Positions 1 to 8,800 of a stretch of DNA of 64,000 nt are shown here, piece by piece (position 1 is the stretch's first letter; every line of letters starts with the position of its first letter). Location: positions 62,001 to 126,000 of the forward strand of contig DATHDS010000036.1 in the NCBI GenBank assembly GCA_035318925.1, given 5' to 3'. The notes beneath the pieces were generated by a model. The model had not been told where the DNA came from. It worked only from the letters and a program-made list of their open reading frames with translations, and searched no databases. Source of the DNA: VAXT01 sp035318925 (GTDB taxonomy: Bacteria; Actinomycetota; Thermoleophilia; Gaiellales; Gaiellaceae). A program made the position numbers and the translations under genes.

Positions 1-320
1 GCCTTCGGGAACCCGCGGGCGGCGAGATCGAGCACCCCGAGCTGCCCGAGCGTGAGGAAGATGACTCCCATCAGAAGCGCGCCCGCCGCGATCTCGTTCG
101 GCCCCAGGCCTTTCGCGATCGCGATCGCCCCGAAAGCCTTCAACGGCTGCACAGGCACCGGCAGCCGGTAGACGAACGCAACGACCAGATAGAGCAGGCC
201 CGCGGGCAGGAGGACCGCGGTCGCGGACAGCCCGTTCTTGACGATCAGCGCGACGGCGATCGGCACGAGCACGCCGACGTCTGCGACTGCGCCTGCGAGC
301 TCGCGGCGACCGAGCCTCAG
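1..320 (-). CDS. MOT1-type molybdate/sulfate transporter, N-terminal part
   Basis: Only the first ~106 residues lie in the window; the gene runs off the left edge. The translation has the family pattern ELAGAVADVGVLVP near the N-terminus, a hydrophobic segment, then RLPVPVQPLKAFGAIAIAKG, as in the MOT1 (MFS_MOT1) molybdate transporters, membrane proteins that import oxyanions. The frame begins at the stop of uppP and overlaps it by 4 bases. The start is unclear: in-frame ATT (323-321) and CTG (320-318) are the only candidates near the conserved N-terminus, with GAGGAG a few bases upstream, so translational coupling to uppP is likely. A molybdate role fits the molybdenum enzyme operon at 18884-22369, but that link is inference. 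Confidence 0.7.
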   Translation of the reverse strand, partial: MRLGRRELAGAVADVGVLVPIAVALIVKNGLSATAVLLPAGLLYLVVAFVYRLPVPVQPLKAFGAIAIAKGLGPNEIAAGALLMGVIFLTLGQLGVLDLAARGFPK

Positions 321-1255
321 AATGTCGCGCTCCTCACGCCCGTCGCGATCACGATCAGGATCGCGGCCGCCGCGGCCAGGCGGTAGAGCACGAACACGGA
401 GTAGTCGTGGCGGCGCAGATAGCCGAGCAGGAGGTCGATCGCGATCAGGCCCATGCCCGCGGCGGCGATCGTGCCGACGATGAACGGGCCGGTCGATCCC
501 GACGGGAGGCTCGCGAAGACGACGTGCTTGAGGCCTTTGTAGATGACGGCGCCGAAGACGATCGGGATCAGCAGGAAGAACGAGAGCCGCGCGGCGCTGT
601 CGCGGTCGAGCTTCAGGAAGCGGCCGGCCGTGATCGTGATCCCGGAGCGTGAGACGCCCGGCATGAGGGCGATCGCCTGTGCGGCTCCGACCCCGAGCGC
701 GGTCCAAAGCCCGATGTCCTCGAGCTTCCGCGTCTGCGCGCTGCGGTCGGCGACCCAGAGCAATGCGGCGAAGACGGCGAGGTTGATCGCGATCTGCCAC
801 GGCGCTCCGAGGTGCGACTCGATCGTCTCCTCGAGGGCGGCACCCGCAATCGCCGCCGGGATCGTCGCCACGAAGACGAGCCATGCGATCTTCTCGTCGG
901 CGGTCTCGATCGCCCGCTTCCCAACCGAGCGGAACCAAGCCGCGACGAAGCGCACGACGTCGTCCCAGAAGTATGCGACGACCGCGACGAGCGTCCCCAG
1001 GTGCAGCGCGACGTCGAAGGTCTTGTTGAAGTCCGGGTGCTCCTCGAGGTAGCGCCACTTCGCGAGCCAGGGAACGAGGATCAGGTGGCCCGACGATGAG
1101 ATCGGCAGCAGCTCGGTCACCCCCTGGACGATCCCGAGCGTGAAGGCCTGCCAGTCGGTCAGCTTCCCGGCCTGCTCGCCGACCCCGAGAGCCGCGAGCA
1201 CGACCGCGAGCACGAGCAGGACGACCGCGCCTCCGTAGGTGAATCGTCGCGGCAT
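317..1255 (-). CDS. uppP: undecaprenyl-diphosphatase UppP (BacA)
   Basis: Integral membrane phosphatase that converts undecaprenyl diphosphate to the monophosphate, recycling the lipid carrier for peptidoglycan synthesis; overproduction gives bacitracin resistance in other bacteria. The 312-residue protein has both family signatures: GIVQGVTELLPISSSGHL (residues ~43-60) with the catalytic Glu and Ser-rich loop, and MPGVSRSGITITAGRFLKLDRD (~200-220) with the essential Arg, plus about eight hydrophobic segments. The length is slightly above the usual 265-290 residues. Upstream of the ATG, a TACGTT hexamer ends 7 bases before the start, suggesting a leaderless transcript. The downstream transporter gene overlaps its stop. 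Confidence 0.95.
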   Translation of the reverse strand: MPRRFTYGGAVVLLVLAVVLAALGVGEQAGKLTDWQAFTLGIVQGVTELLPISSSGHLILVPWLAKWRYLEEHPDFNKTFDVALHLGTLVAVVAYFWDDVVRFVAAWFRSVGKRAIETADEKIAWLVFVATIPAAIAGAALEETIESHLGAPWQIAINLAVFAALLWVADRSAQTRKLEDIGLWTALGVGAAQAIALMPGVSRSGITITAGRFLKLDRDSAARLSFFLLIPIVFGAVIYKGLKHVVFASLPSGSTGPFIVGTIAAAGMGLIAIDLLLGYLRRHDYSVFVLYRLAAAAAILIVIATGVRSATF

Positions 1256-1339
1256 CAGCGGGAACGTACTGAACCGGGCGTTACGAGGTCGGCTGCAACC
1301 GAAAGAAGTCCAGGTGGTGACGATCCGGGTCGCCGGAGG

Positions 1340-2089
1340 TTACGAACGCCCCACGCCGTTTTCCCCAGCTGTGGACAACGGCTGGTCCTTCGGTTGCGCC
1401 TCGAGCTTGTAGCCGACGCCGTACCGGGTGTGCACGAAGGCGTGCCTGGGCGTCTTGGCGTCGATCTTCTCGCGCAGCTTGCGGACGAAGACGTCGACGG
1501 TCCGGTCGCGCCTCGTCAGCCGCCGGCCCCAGATCTTCTGGAGCAGCTCGTCCCGCGTGAGCACTCTGCCGGGCTCGAGGGCAAGTGCGTAGAGCAAGCG
1601 GAACTCGGTCGGAGTGAGCTCGACGCTCTCCCCGTCGACGTAGGCCTGGACGCTGCGGGGGTCGATGCGAAGCTCCTCCAGCTCGACCGCGTCCCCCGTG
1701 TGCGTGTCTTGGGCTCGCACGCCCCGGCGGGCCGCAACTCGAACGCGGGCGACGAGCTCCTTCATCGAGAACGGCTTCACGAGATAGTCGTCGGCCCCGA
1801 TCTCGAGGGCGTGGATCCGGTCCTGCTCGCTGCCGCGGGCGCTGACGACGAGGATCGGCGTCCCGATGCCCTCGCTGCGCGCGGTCTCGATCAGCTTCCA
1901 GCCGTCGAGGAGCGGAATCATCAGGTCGAGGACACAGACGTCGGGCCGCTCGAAACGCAGACGTGCGATGCCCTTCTCGCCGTTGGCGACCCAGAGTGGG
2001 TCGAATCCGGCCTGGGTGAGATGCGTCGCCATCGCCTTGGCGATGAGCTCGTCGTCCTCGACGATGAGCACCTTCGGCATCTTCCCCAT
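1340..2089 (-). CDS. PhoB/OmpR-family response regulator (orphan)
   Basis: A 249-residue two-component response regulator. The N-terminal receiver domain shows the acidic pair EDD, the phospho-acceptor Asp in VLDLMIP and the conserved Lys in LVKPF. The C-terminal half is an OmpR/PhoB winged helix (TPTEFRLLYAL ... RTVDVFVRKLREKI ... TRYGVGYKL). It is about 70% identical by eye to the PhoB at 7117-7815, from which it differs mostly in the linker and a longer C-terminal tail. No histidine kinase lies beside it, so it may share PhoR (7829) as partner. A second ATG at 2080 (MPKVLIVEDD) is an equally good start. It probably acts on phosphate or related genes, but this is inferred from similarity only. 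Confidence 0.88.
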   Translation of the reverse strand: MGKMPKVLIVEDDELIAKAMATHLTQAGFDPLWVANGEKGIARLRFERPDVCVLDLMIPLLDGWKLIETARSEGIGTPILVVSARGSEQDRIHALEIGADDYLVKPFSMKELVARVRVAARRGVRAQDTHTGDAVELEELRIDPRSVQAYVDGESVELTPTEFRLLYALALEPGRVLTRDELLQKIWGRRLTRRDRTVDVFVRKLREKIDAKTPRHAFVHTRYGVGYKLEAQPKDQPLSTAGENGVGRS

Positions 2090-2154
2090 CTTCCCGACCC
2101 GGTCTCGCAGCGGGGTAGAGGCGTGGTGAAGGACCGGTAACCGAGTGGTGAGCG

Positions 2155-3021
2155 CTAGCCGACCGCGGCCAGCGGCTCGGTGCGAGTCGCGGCCGCCGCG
2201 TCGGCGAGGGCCTCGGCTGCGGCGGAGAACACGTTGCGGTCGAGCGAGTACGCGTCCGTGAACTCGACCGCGCCGTTCATCTCGATCACGACCCAGCCAC
2301 CGTCGCTCGCCGGCATCAGGTCAAGCCCGACGAGATCGGTCTCGGCGGCGGCGGCCGCCGCGAGCGCGAGCTCCCTTGCCGCTCGAGGCGGGTCGGCCGG
2401 GAGGCGCGTGGCGCCGAGAGCCACGTTCGTCCGCCATTCGCCCGGGGCCGAGAGTCGCCGAACGGCGCCCACGACCTGCCCGGCCGCGACCACGATGCGC
2501 AGATCGTGTCCGAGCGGTGGGACGAGCTCCTGGACGAGCACGCCCTGCCGGCGGAGCCACGGCCTCGTCGAGAGCTCCTCGAGGGCAGCCCTGACTTGAG
2601 CCTCGTCCTGGCAGAGCAGCACGTCCCTGCCCCAGCTGCCGAAGCGCGGCTTCACGACCACCGGAGGCTCGAGCTCCGCGGCGGCGCGCGGAGCGACGAC
2701 GTGCGTCGTGCGTGGATGCGGCAGGCCCGCGGCGGTGAGGACGCGAGCGGTCTGGAGCTTGTCGTGCGTCGCAAGCAGCGCGTGCAGAGGATTGAAGACG
2801 CGGACGCCTTCGGCTGCGAGCCGGCAGATCTCCAGGATGCCTGGCTCGATGCCGTCGACCGTCGGTAGGACGTCGAGGCGGGCGAGGGCGGCATCGCCCG
2901 GCTCGAGCGATCGGACCGCGGCAGTCGGGCTGAGCAGCTCGAAGGCGACGCCGCGCGGCGCAGCCTCGACGAGACGGAGGTTCGTCTCGCTCTCACGATG
3001 GGCGACGAGCACGATGCGCAT
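2155..3021 (-). CDS. RimK/LysX-type ATP-grasp carboxylate-amine ligase
   Basis: A 288-residue ATP-grasp enzyme that should join an amino acid or other amine to a carboxylate through an acyl-phosphate. Supporting motifs: THDKLQTARVLTAAGLPHP, VVVKPRFGSWGRDV (ATP-binding Lys and glycine-rich loop), a central VQELVPPLGHDLRIVV and the metal-binding GWVVIEMNGAVEF near the C-terminus. The ATG at 3021 was chosen because GAGGTG lies 4-9 bases upstream and the protein then begins MRIVLVAHRESE, typical of RimK/LysX; longer in-frame starts lack this. The substrate cannot be told: glutamate ligases of ribosomal protein S6, lysine-carrier proteins or cofactor F420 share this fold. It stands between the orphan regulator and pstB. 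Confidence 0.8.
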   Translation of the reverse strand: MRIVLVAHRESETNLRLVEAAPRGVAFELLSPTAAVRSLEPGDAALARLDVLPTVDGIEPGILEICRLAAEGVRVFNPLHALLATHDKLQTARVLTAAGLPHPRTTHVVAPRAAAELEPPVVVKPRFGSWGRDVLLCQDEAQVRAALEELSTRPWLRRQGVLVQELVPPLGHDLRIVVAAGQVVGAVRRLSAPGEWRTNVALGATRLPADPPRAARELALAAAAAAETDLVGLDLMPASDGGWVVIEMNGAVEFTDAYSLDRNVFSAAAEALADAAAATRTEPLAAVG

Positions 3022-3106
3022 CTCACCTCGATTGTGACGGCCTGCGGGCGCCATTAGATGCACGTCCACCAGTTCGTTGCAAGTTGGCAACTACACGGGA
3101 ACCGGG

Positions 3107-4021
3107 TCAGCCGAACCGGCCGGTGACGTAATCCTCGGTGCGCTTGTCCTTCGGCTGCGTGAAGATCGTGTTCGTGTCGTCGTACTCGACGAGCTCGCCC
3201 GAGCGGTGCCCCTCCTCGCCCTGCGTGATGCTGAAGAAAGCCGTCATGTCGGCGACGCGCGCCGCCTGCTGCATGTTGTGGGTGACGATGACGATCGTGT
3301 AGTCGCGCTTGAGCTCGTGCATCAGGTCCTCGATCCTCGTGGTGGCGATCGGGTCGAGCGCCGACGCGGGCTCGTCCATCAGGATCACATCGGGCTCGAT
3401 CGCGAGAGCCCGCGCGATGCAGAGCCGCTGCTGCTGCCCGCCGGAGAGGCTGAGTGCACTGCGTTTCAGCCGGTCCTTGACCTCGTCCCAGAGCGCGGCC
3501 CGCTTGAGGGCAACCTCGACACGTCCCTTGAGGTCGTCCTTCAGGCCGAGGATACGAAGACCGTAGGCGACGTTCTCGAAGATCGACTTGGGAAACGGAT
3601 TCGGCCGCTGGAAGACCATTCCGATGCGCCGCCGCACCGACACGGCGTCGATGTCCTTGCCCTGGAGGTCGACGTCGTGGTACAGGACGCGACCCTCGGT
3701 CCGAAAGCCCGGGATGCCGTCGTTCATCCGGTTGAGGCAGCGGATGAACGTGCTCTTGCCGCACCCGGACGGACCGATGATCGCGGTCACCATCCGGCGG
3801 TTGATGGTGAAGGTCACGTCGCGGACGGCAGGCACGGCCCCGTAGTACGCCGTCAGTTGCTCGATGTTGAAGATGGGCTCCCGCGCAGCCGTCGAGGCCG
3901 GCGCGGATGCGCCGAGCTGTGACGGATCGAGGGCACCCGGCAGGCCCCCCTTTGGCCTGTCCTCCTCCCCCGAGCTCGGCTCGAGAGGATCCTCAACGTT
4001 GATGTTCGTAGCGTAATTCAC
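3107..4021 (-). CDS. pstB: phosphate ABC transporter ATPase PstB
   Basis: ATP-hydrolysing subunit of the high-affinity PstSCAB phosphate importer, on the cytoplasmic face. Walker A is GPSGCGKST (about residues 83-91), the ABC signature LSGGQQQR (192-199) and Walker B VILMDEPASALDP (212-224). The C-terminus TEDYVTGRFG is typical of PstB. It carries ~48 extra N-terminal residues rich in Pro, Ser and Asp before the ABC core starts at FNIEQLTAYYG. It is last in the minus-strand phoB-pstSCAB arm and starts 3 bases after the stop of pstA. A second, shorter PstB is encoded at 8801-9607. Confidence 0.96.
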   Translation of the reverse strand: MNYATNINVEDPLEPSSGEEDRPKGGLPGALDPSQLGASAPASTAAREPIFNIEQLTAYYGAVPAVRDVTFTINRRMVTAIIGPSGCGKSTFIRCLNRMNDGIPGFRTEGRVLYHDVDLQGKDIDAVSVRRRIGMVFQRPNPFPKSIFENVAYGLRILGLKDDLKGRVEVALKRAALWDEVKDRLKRSALSLSGGQQQRLCIARALAIEPDVILMDEPASALDPIATTRIEDLMHELKRDYTIVIVTHNMQQAARVADMTAFFSITQGEEGHRSGELVEYDDTNTIFTQPKDKRTEDYVTGRFG

Positions 4022-4024
4022 TTC

Positions 4025-4918
4025 TCAGCGCTCACCGGTCAGCCGCTGCCGGCTCCTGGCCGTGAACGCGCGCGCGATCAGGCTCGCGACGAGGACGAAC
4101 CCGATCAGGACCAACGCGGCTGCCCAGGCCTGCTCGTGCAGCTTCGGGTCGGCCTGCTCCGCCGAGAGGAAGATGAAGAGCGGAAGGGAGGAGAGCGGTT
4201 GACTGGGGTCGTGGCTGACCGCGTTCCCCGCGAGGGACGAGGTGAAGAGCAGGGGCGCGGTCTCGCCGGCGATCCGCGCGGTGGCAAGCGTCGCCCCGGT
4301 GACGATTCCGCCCACCGTCTGCGGCAGGACGACGCTGAAGGTCGTACGCCATTTCGCCGCACCCAACGCGAGGCTTGCCTCGCGGTACGAGTTCGGGACG
4401 AGCGCGAGCACCTCTTGGGTGGCGCGCGCGACGAGCGGCAGCATCAGGACGGCGAGAGCGAAGCTGGCTTTCCAGGCGGCTTGTCCGTGGCCGTTGACGA
4501 AGAGGACGAACACGAAGATCCCGATCACGATCGCCGGGATGCCGTTGAGGACGTCGAGCGCGAGCGTGAGCACATTCGCGAGGCGCCTGGGCGCGAGCTC
4601 GTTCAGGTAGATGGCCGTCAGGATGCCGACGGGAAGCGCCATCAGGATTGCCAGCCCGACGATGACTCCGGTCCCGACGATCGCGTTCGCGGCTCCCGTC
4701 GGCTGGCCCGGCAAGGCGGCGAAGTCCGGCGTCTTCGTGAAGAAGTCCACGTTCAGCGCGCCGGCACCGCGCTTGGCGACCGAGGCGACGACGATCACGA
4801 GGACGGCGACTGCGAGCAGGGCGGCTGCCGTGGCGAGTAGCTCGACGGACCGGCTCACCGCGCGTCGTCGCCGGATCCGCTCGCTGCGGAAGAGGTCGGG
4901 TGCGGCGGGGGTGCTCAT
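4025..4918 (-). CDS. pstA: phosphate ABC transporter permease PstA
   Basis: One of two membrane permeases of the Pst phosphate importer. The 297-residue protein has a basic N-terminus (RIRRRRAVSR), about six hydrophobic segments and the permease EAA-type loop around YREASLALGAAKWRTTFSVVLP that contacts PstB. The family pattern GIPAIVIGIFVF is present. The ATG at 4918 was chosen because it forms an ATGA overlap with the stop of pstC, implying translational coupling; a longer in-frame extension reads through the end of pstC and is not PstA-like. Confidence 0.95.
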   Translation of the reverse strand: MSTPAAPDLFRSERIRRRRAVSRSVELLATAAALLAVAVLVIVVASVAKRGAGALNVDFFTKTPDFAALPGQPTGAANAIVGTGVIVGLAILMALPVGILTAIYLNELAPRRLANVLTLALDVLNGIPAIVIGIFVFVLFVNGHGQAAWKASFALAVLMLPLVARATQEVLALVPNSYREASLALGAAKWRTTFSVVLPQTVGGIVTGATLATARIAGETAPLLFTSSLAGNAVSHDPSQPLSSLPLFIFLSAEQADPKLHEQAWAAALVLIGFVLVASLIARAFTARSRQRLTGER

Positions 4919-5904
4919 GCGGCCCGATGCCTGCTTGCGACACGGCGAACGATGATCTGGGCAAGCAGGTTCGCGATCAGCGAGAAGACGAGCAGGATCA
5001 GCGCCAGGTAGACGAGTGACGCGACCTTGATCCTCGTGTCCGCGCCGATGTACTGGCCCGCGATGCGGCTGGCGAGGGTGTCCCCGGCGTCGAAGAGGGA
5101 CCAATGGATTGCAACAGCGTTGCCGATCACTTGTGTGACCGCGATCGCCTCGCCGACGGCTCGACCGAGCCCGAGGATCACCGCTGCAGCGATCCCGGCG
5201 CGCGCATACGGGAAGGTGACTCCACGAGCCACTTCCCAGCGGGTCGCGCCGAGCGCCAGCGCGCCGTCCTTGAGCTCCTGCGGCACGCCGAGAAAGAGCT
5301 CACGGCAGACGCTCGAGATGATCGGGACGATCATGATCGTGAGGATCAGGATCGCCGCGAAGACGTTCGAGCCGACCGAGGGCTTCGTGCTGAAGATCGG
5401 CAGCCAACCGAGCGTGCCGTGCAGCGCCGGGGCGAGCGTGTTCACGATGAAGGGGCCGAGGACGAGGATGCCCCAGAGGCCGAGCACGACGCTTGGAATG
5501 GCGGCCAGCATGTCGACCAGAACGCCAACCGCGCCGCGGACACCGCGCGGCGCGAGCTCGGTCAGGAAGAGGGCGATCGCAATCGCGATCGGCGTCGCCA
5601 GCAGGAGCGCTCCGAACGACGTGACCGCGGTGCCGAAGATGAACGACCTGGCGCCGTAGATCTTCTGGGCAGGGTGGTGAGGATCGAGCTTGTCCCAGGC
5701 TTCGGTCGTGAGGAAGCCCGAGCCGAACTTGTGGATCGCGGGCGACGCCTCCATCAAGAGCTCGCGCGCGATCAGGACGAGAAGAACGACACCGCTTAGA
5801 GCGGCTGCGAGGGTGAGGACGTAGAGGACCGTGTCCCCGGGGCGAAAGCGGCCCCGCCGCTGGAAGGCGGCGGGGCCGGTGGCCGGTTTCGACGCGACTG
5901 CCAT
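4915..5904 (-). CDS. pstC: phosphate ABC transporter permease PstC
   Basis: Partner permease of PstA in the Pst importer. The 329 residues contain about six membrane segments, the family pattern AAIPSVVLGLWGILVLGPF and the cytoplasmic coupling loop LKDGALALGATRWEVARGVTFPYA. It lies 14 bases after the stop of pstS and overlaps pstA by 4 bases. An N-terminal tail (~25 residues, MAVASKPATGPAAFQRRGRF) precedes the first membrane helix. Expression should follow pstS under phosphate limitation. Confidence 0.95.
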   Translation of the reverse strand: MAVASKPATGPAAFQRRGRFRPGDTVLYVLTLAAALSGVVLLVLIARELLMEASPAIHKFGSGFLTTEAWDKLDPHHPAQKIYGARSFIFGTAVTSFGALLLATPIAIAIALFLTELAPRGVRGAVGVLVDMLAAIPSVVLGLWGILVLGPFIVNTLAPALHGTLGWLPIFSTKPSVGSNVFAAILILTIMIVPIISSVCRELFLGVPQELKDGALALGATRWEVARGVTFPYARAGIAAAVILGLGRAVGEAIAVTQVIGNAVAIHWSLFDAGDTLASRIAGQYIGADTRIKVASLVYLALILLVFSLIANLLAQIIVRRVASRHRAA

Positions 5905-5918
5905 TCGCGGCGGCGATC

Positions 5919-6971
5919 CTACGAGTGGATCTTCCTCAGTGTCGCTTTACCGCGCGCGACCACGTATGCCGGTATCGGCTGGAACACGAGCGGTGGGCCG
6001 TACTGCTGACCAGTAGTCAGCGCCCACGTCACGAACTGCTTGAGCAGAGACGCCTTCTGGGACTGGATCCGCAGCAGGACGTAGGAGTACGTGCAGATCG
6101 GGTACGCCTTGCGGAACCTCGCCGGCGGGTTGACGATCGAGAGCTCGTTCGTCGGGCTGAACTTCCGGTCGGCCAGGGAGGCCGACCGGATGCCCACGAG
6201 GGTCGGCCGCGTGAACCGCTTTGCACGGTTCTGCATCGAGAAGTACTTCAGGTGGTTCTTCAGCGCGTACGCGATGTCTGCGTAGCCGATCGCACCCTCG
6301 GTGCGGGAGATGACGCCGGAGACACCGGAGCTTCCGCGGGCGCCGACTCCTGTCGGCCAGTTGACGGTGGTGCCATGGCCGACCTGCGAGCGCCACTGCC
6401 GGCTGACGGTGTTCAAGTACGACGTGAAGTTGTAGGTCGTGCCGCTACCGTCGCTGCGATAGACGACGGTGATGTGCTTGTCGGGCATCGTGATGCCGCG
6501 GTTGATCTTCTGGATGCGGGCGTCGTTCCAGTTCGTGATCTTGCCGAGGTAGATGTCGGCCAGGATCGGGCCCGTCATGTGCAGGTTGTTCGGGAGCGGC
6601 ATGTTGTACATGACCGACGTCGCCGAGAGCACCCACGGCAGCTGGACGCAGCCGTTGCACGCGCTGAACTGGTCGGGCGAGAGCGGAGCGTCGCTGGCGC
6701 CGAAGTCGACCGTCTTTTGCGTGATCGCGGCGATCCCGCCGCCGCTTCCAATCGCGTTGTAGTTGACCTTGACGCCCCGGGCCGCCTGATAGCGCTGCTG
6801 CCAGACGGCGATCAGAGGCGCTGGGAATGTCGCGCCGGCACCGCTGATCTCGCCGGCGCTCGACCGCGCCTCGGCTCCGGACACACTGACGGCTCCGACC
6901 GTCGCGGCGGCGGCGAGCAGGACCGAGATCAGGCCGATGACGCTGTTTCGCTTTGTCGCAATGATTCTCAT
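5919..6971 (-). CDS. pstS: phosphate-binding protein PstS
   Basis: Extracytoplasmic phosphate-binding protein that delivers phosphate to PstCA. The 350-residue product has a basic N-terminus and hydrophobic signal (ISVLLAAAATVGAVSVSG), then the family motifs GAGATFPAPLIAVWQQRY, the ligand loop GSGGGIAAI and GASDAPLS, and YRSDGSGTTYNFTSYL. No lipobox Cys is seen in the signal, unlike many PstS lipoproteins of Gram-positives, so it may be free, or held by other means. It follows phoB with a 145-base gap that contains a GTTCACC sequence resembling an actinobacterial PHO-box half. Confidence 0.94.
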   Translation of the reverse strand: MRIIATKRNSVIGLISVLLAAAATVGAVSVSGAEARSSAGEISGAGATFPAPLIAVWQQRYQAARGVKVNYNAIGSGGGIAAITQKTVDFGASDAPLSPDQFSACNGCVQLPWVLSATSVMYNMPLPNNLHMTGPILADIYLGKITNWNDARIQKINRGITMPDKHITVVYRSDGSGTTYNFTSYLNTVSRQWRSQVGHGTTVNWPTGVGARGSSGVSGVISRTEGAIGYADIAYALKNHLKYFSMQNRAKRFTRPTLVGIRSASLADRKFSPTNELSIVNPPARFRKAYPICTYSYVLLRIQSQKASLLKQFVTWALTTGQQYGPPLVFQPIPAYVVARGKATLRKIHS

Positions 6972-7066
6972 GTCTCCCCTCGGACTCCTTTCGCTTGCGC
7001 TTGGACCACAGAAAAGTCCTCGATCGCGAGGCTATGGCCGGCAAAAGGCCGTCAGGGCTGCGAGAC

Positions 7067-7073
7067 GGTGAAC
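7067..7073 (-). promoter_or_regulatory. possible PHO-box unit upstream of pstS
   Basis: On the minus strand the sequence reads GTTCACC, the core of the direct-repeat unit bound by PhoP/PhoB-type regulators in Streptomyces (established knowledge). A related GTTCGAC lies 14 bases upstream on the same strand rather than the canonical 11, so the site is imperfect. It is ~95 bases before the pstS start, in the only substantial gap of the minus-strand pst arm. Confidence 0.4.
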
Positions 7074-7116
7074 ATCTGGAGTCGAACTAGTAAATGAAGG
7101 AGGATTTCGCGCTTCT

Positions 7117-7815
7117 TCAGGGCTTCGGCTGCGGTTCCAGCTTGTAGCCGACGCCGTAACGCGTCTGGATGAACGTGTGCCGGGGGGCCGGCCGGTCGAT
7201 CTTGTCGCGAAGCTTCCGCACGAAGACGTCGACGGTGCGGTCGCGATGTCCCTCGCGCCTGCCCCAGAGCTTCTGGAGCAGCTCGTCGCGGCTGACCACG
7301 CGGCCGCGGTCGAGGGCGAGGGCGTAGAGCAGCCGGAACTCCGTCGGCGTCAGGCCGGCACTCTCGCCGTCGAGGTACGCCTGTACGTTGAGCGGGTCGA
7401 TGCGCAGCTCCTCGATCTCGATCGGCTCGCCGCGCTCCTCGGCCTGCGAGCTGACGCCGCGGCGGGACGCAACGCCCACCCGCGCCACGAGCTCCTTCAT
7501 CGAGAAGGGCTTCACGAGGTAGTCGTCGGCCCCGATCTCCAGCGCGTGGACACGGTCGTGCTCCGTCCCGCGTGCGCTGACGACGATGATCGGCGTCCCG
7601 ACTCCCTCGCTCCGCGCGGACTCGATCAACCGCCATCCGTCCATGCGGGGCAGCATCAGGTCGACGACGCAGACATCCGGAGCCTCGAAGCGCAGACGGC
7701 GGAGGCCCGTATCGCCGTCCGACACCACCTGCGGGTCGAAGCCGGCGAGCGAGAGGTGATGCGCCATCGCCTGGGCGATGACCTCGTCGTCTTCGATGAT
7801 CAGGACCTTCGCCAT
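7117..7815 (-). CDS. phoB: phosphate regulon response regulator PhoB
   Basis: A 232-residue OmpR/PhoB-family regulator: receiver with IIEDDEVIAQAM, phospho-acceptor Asp in VVDLMLPRMDGW and LVKPFSMKEL, then a winged helix (LTPTEFRLLYALALDRGR ... RTVDVFVRKLRDKI). It should activate phosphate-starvation genes when phosphorylated by PhoR. The ATG at 7815 gives the standard N-terminus MAKVLIIEDD. phoR starts on the opposite strand only 13 bases away. No Shine-Dalgarno is visible, but CATAAT lies ten bases upstream of the start, so a very short leader is possible. The pstSCAB genes follow in the same direction. Confidence 0.92.
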   Translation of the reverse strand: MAKVLIIEDDEVIAQAMAHHLSLAGFDPQVVSDGDTGLRRLRFEAPDVCVVDLMLPRMDGWRLIESARSEGVGTPIIVVSARGTEHDRVHALEIGADDYLVKPFSMKELVARVGVASRRGVSSQAEERGEPIEIEELRIDPLNVQAYLDGESAGLTPTEFRLLYALALDRGRVVSRDELLQKLWGRREGHRDRTVDVFVRKLRDKIDRPAPRHTFIQTRYGVGYKLEPQPKP

Positions 7816-7828
7816 ACTGAGGCCGATT

Positions 7829-8791
7829 ATGCAGCGGCCGATTGACCCGGGGCAGGAGGGGAGCCCGGAGCAGCTCGAGCTCGAGGCGGAAAGAGGGCGT
7901 GCGCTCCTGGAGGAAAGCACCGAGATCGTGCTCCTCCTCGACGACGAAGGGACCCTGCTGGGTGCGAGCCGCCGCGCGCGCGAGACCCTTGCCGGTCTCG
8001 AGGTCGGAAGCCCGGTCCCCGACGAGCTCCTCCGGCCCGAGCCGTGGCGCCCCCGAAGCGTGCCGCTCGAGCTCGACGGGCGGCGGGAGCTCCTCGTCTA
8101 CCTCCGCGAGCCGGGAGACCTCGCTGCCTACGAGGAGCTGCGCGCCGGCTTCACGGCGGCCGTCTCGCACGAGCTGCGCACGCCGCTAGCCCGCCTGCTC
8201 GCCCTGCTCGAGACCGCGCTGCTTCCGTCGGCAAATGCGATGGAGCTGATCGAGCAGGGGAAGGCCGAGGTCGAGCAGATTCGAGAGCTGATCGACGACG
8301 TGCTCTTTCTCAGCGAGCTCGAGACGGGGCGGGCGGTGGTGTCGCTCGCGTCTACCCGGGCTGCGCCGATCGTCCGCGACGTGCTGGAGGCGATCTCCGA
8401 GCCGGCCGTTCGGGCCGGCGTGATGCTGGGCTCCGAGCTCGACGAGGACGCCGAGGTCCCGCTGCGGCCGCGGATGCTCCGGGTCGTCCTCGAGAACCTC
8501 GCCGAGAACGCCATCCGGTACGCGGGCGACGGGGCGAGCTTCTCGATCACGCTCTCCCGTGAGCCTGGCGAGGCCGTGATCGTCGCTTCAGACAATGGAG
8601 TTGGCGCGAGCGACGAGGACCTGCAGCGGCTCTTCGAGCGCTTCTACCGCGCCGACCGGGCTCGGGCCTCCAGAGGCACCGGCCTCGGCCTCGCGATCGT
8701 GAAGCACATCGTCACGAGTGCCGGCGGCAGTGTCGCGGCCTCAGGCTCGCCGGGACAAGGGCTGAAGATCCGGATCGCCTTCCGGGCCTAG
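7829..8791 (+). CDS. phoR: PhoR-like sensor histidine kinase without membrane segments
   Basis: A 320-residue histidine kinase. The first ~110 residues resemble a small PAS-type sensor (EIVLLLDDEGTLLGASRRARETL). The HisKA domain has the phospho-acceptor motif VSHELRTPLARL (~residue 115). The ATPase domain shows the N box (NLAENAIRYA), G1 (DNGVGA), F box and G2 (GTGLGLAIVKHI). No transmembrane segment is visible, unlike PhoR of E. coli, so signal input probably comes through PhoU/PstB contact in the cytoplasm (inference). The ATG at 7829 has GAGG six bases upstream; an earlier in-frame ATG at 7778 lies inside phoB and is unlikely. Its stop overlaps the -10-like hexamer of pstB2. Confidence 0.88.
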   Translation: MQRPIDPGQEGSPEQLELEAERGRALLEESTEIVLLLDDEGTLLGASRRARETLAGLEVGSPVPDELLRPEPWRPRSVPLELDGRRELLVYLREPGDLAAYEELRAGFTAAVSHELRTPLARLLALLETALLPSANAMELIEQGKAEVEQIRELIDDVLFLSELETGRAVVSLASTRAAPIVRDVLEAISEPAVRAGVMLGSELDEDAEVPLRPRMLRVVLENLAENAIRYAGDGASFSITLSREPGEAVIVASDNGVGASDEDLQRLFERFYRADRARASRGTGLGLAIVKHIVTSAGGSVAASGSPGQGLKIRIAFRA

Positions 8792-8800
8792 GATCGCCGG

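Noticed and set aside
7778..7828. Earlier in-frame ATG for phoR at 7778
   Set aside because: The extra residues are Ser-rich shadow of the phoB N-terminus; the ATG at 7829 has GAGG at proper distance.
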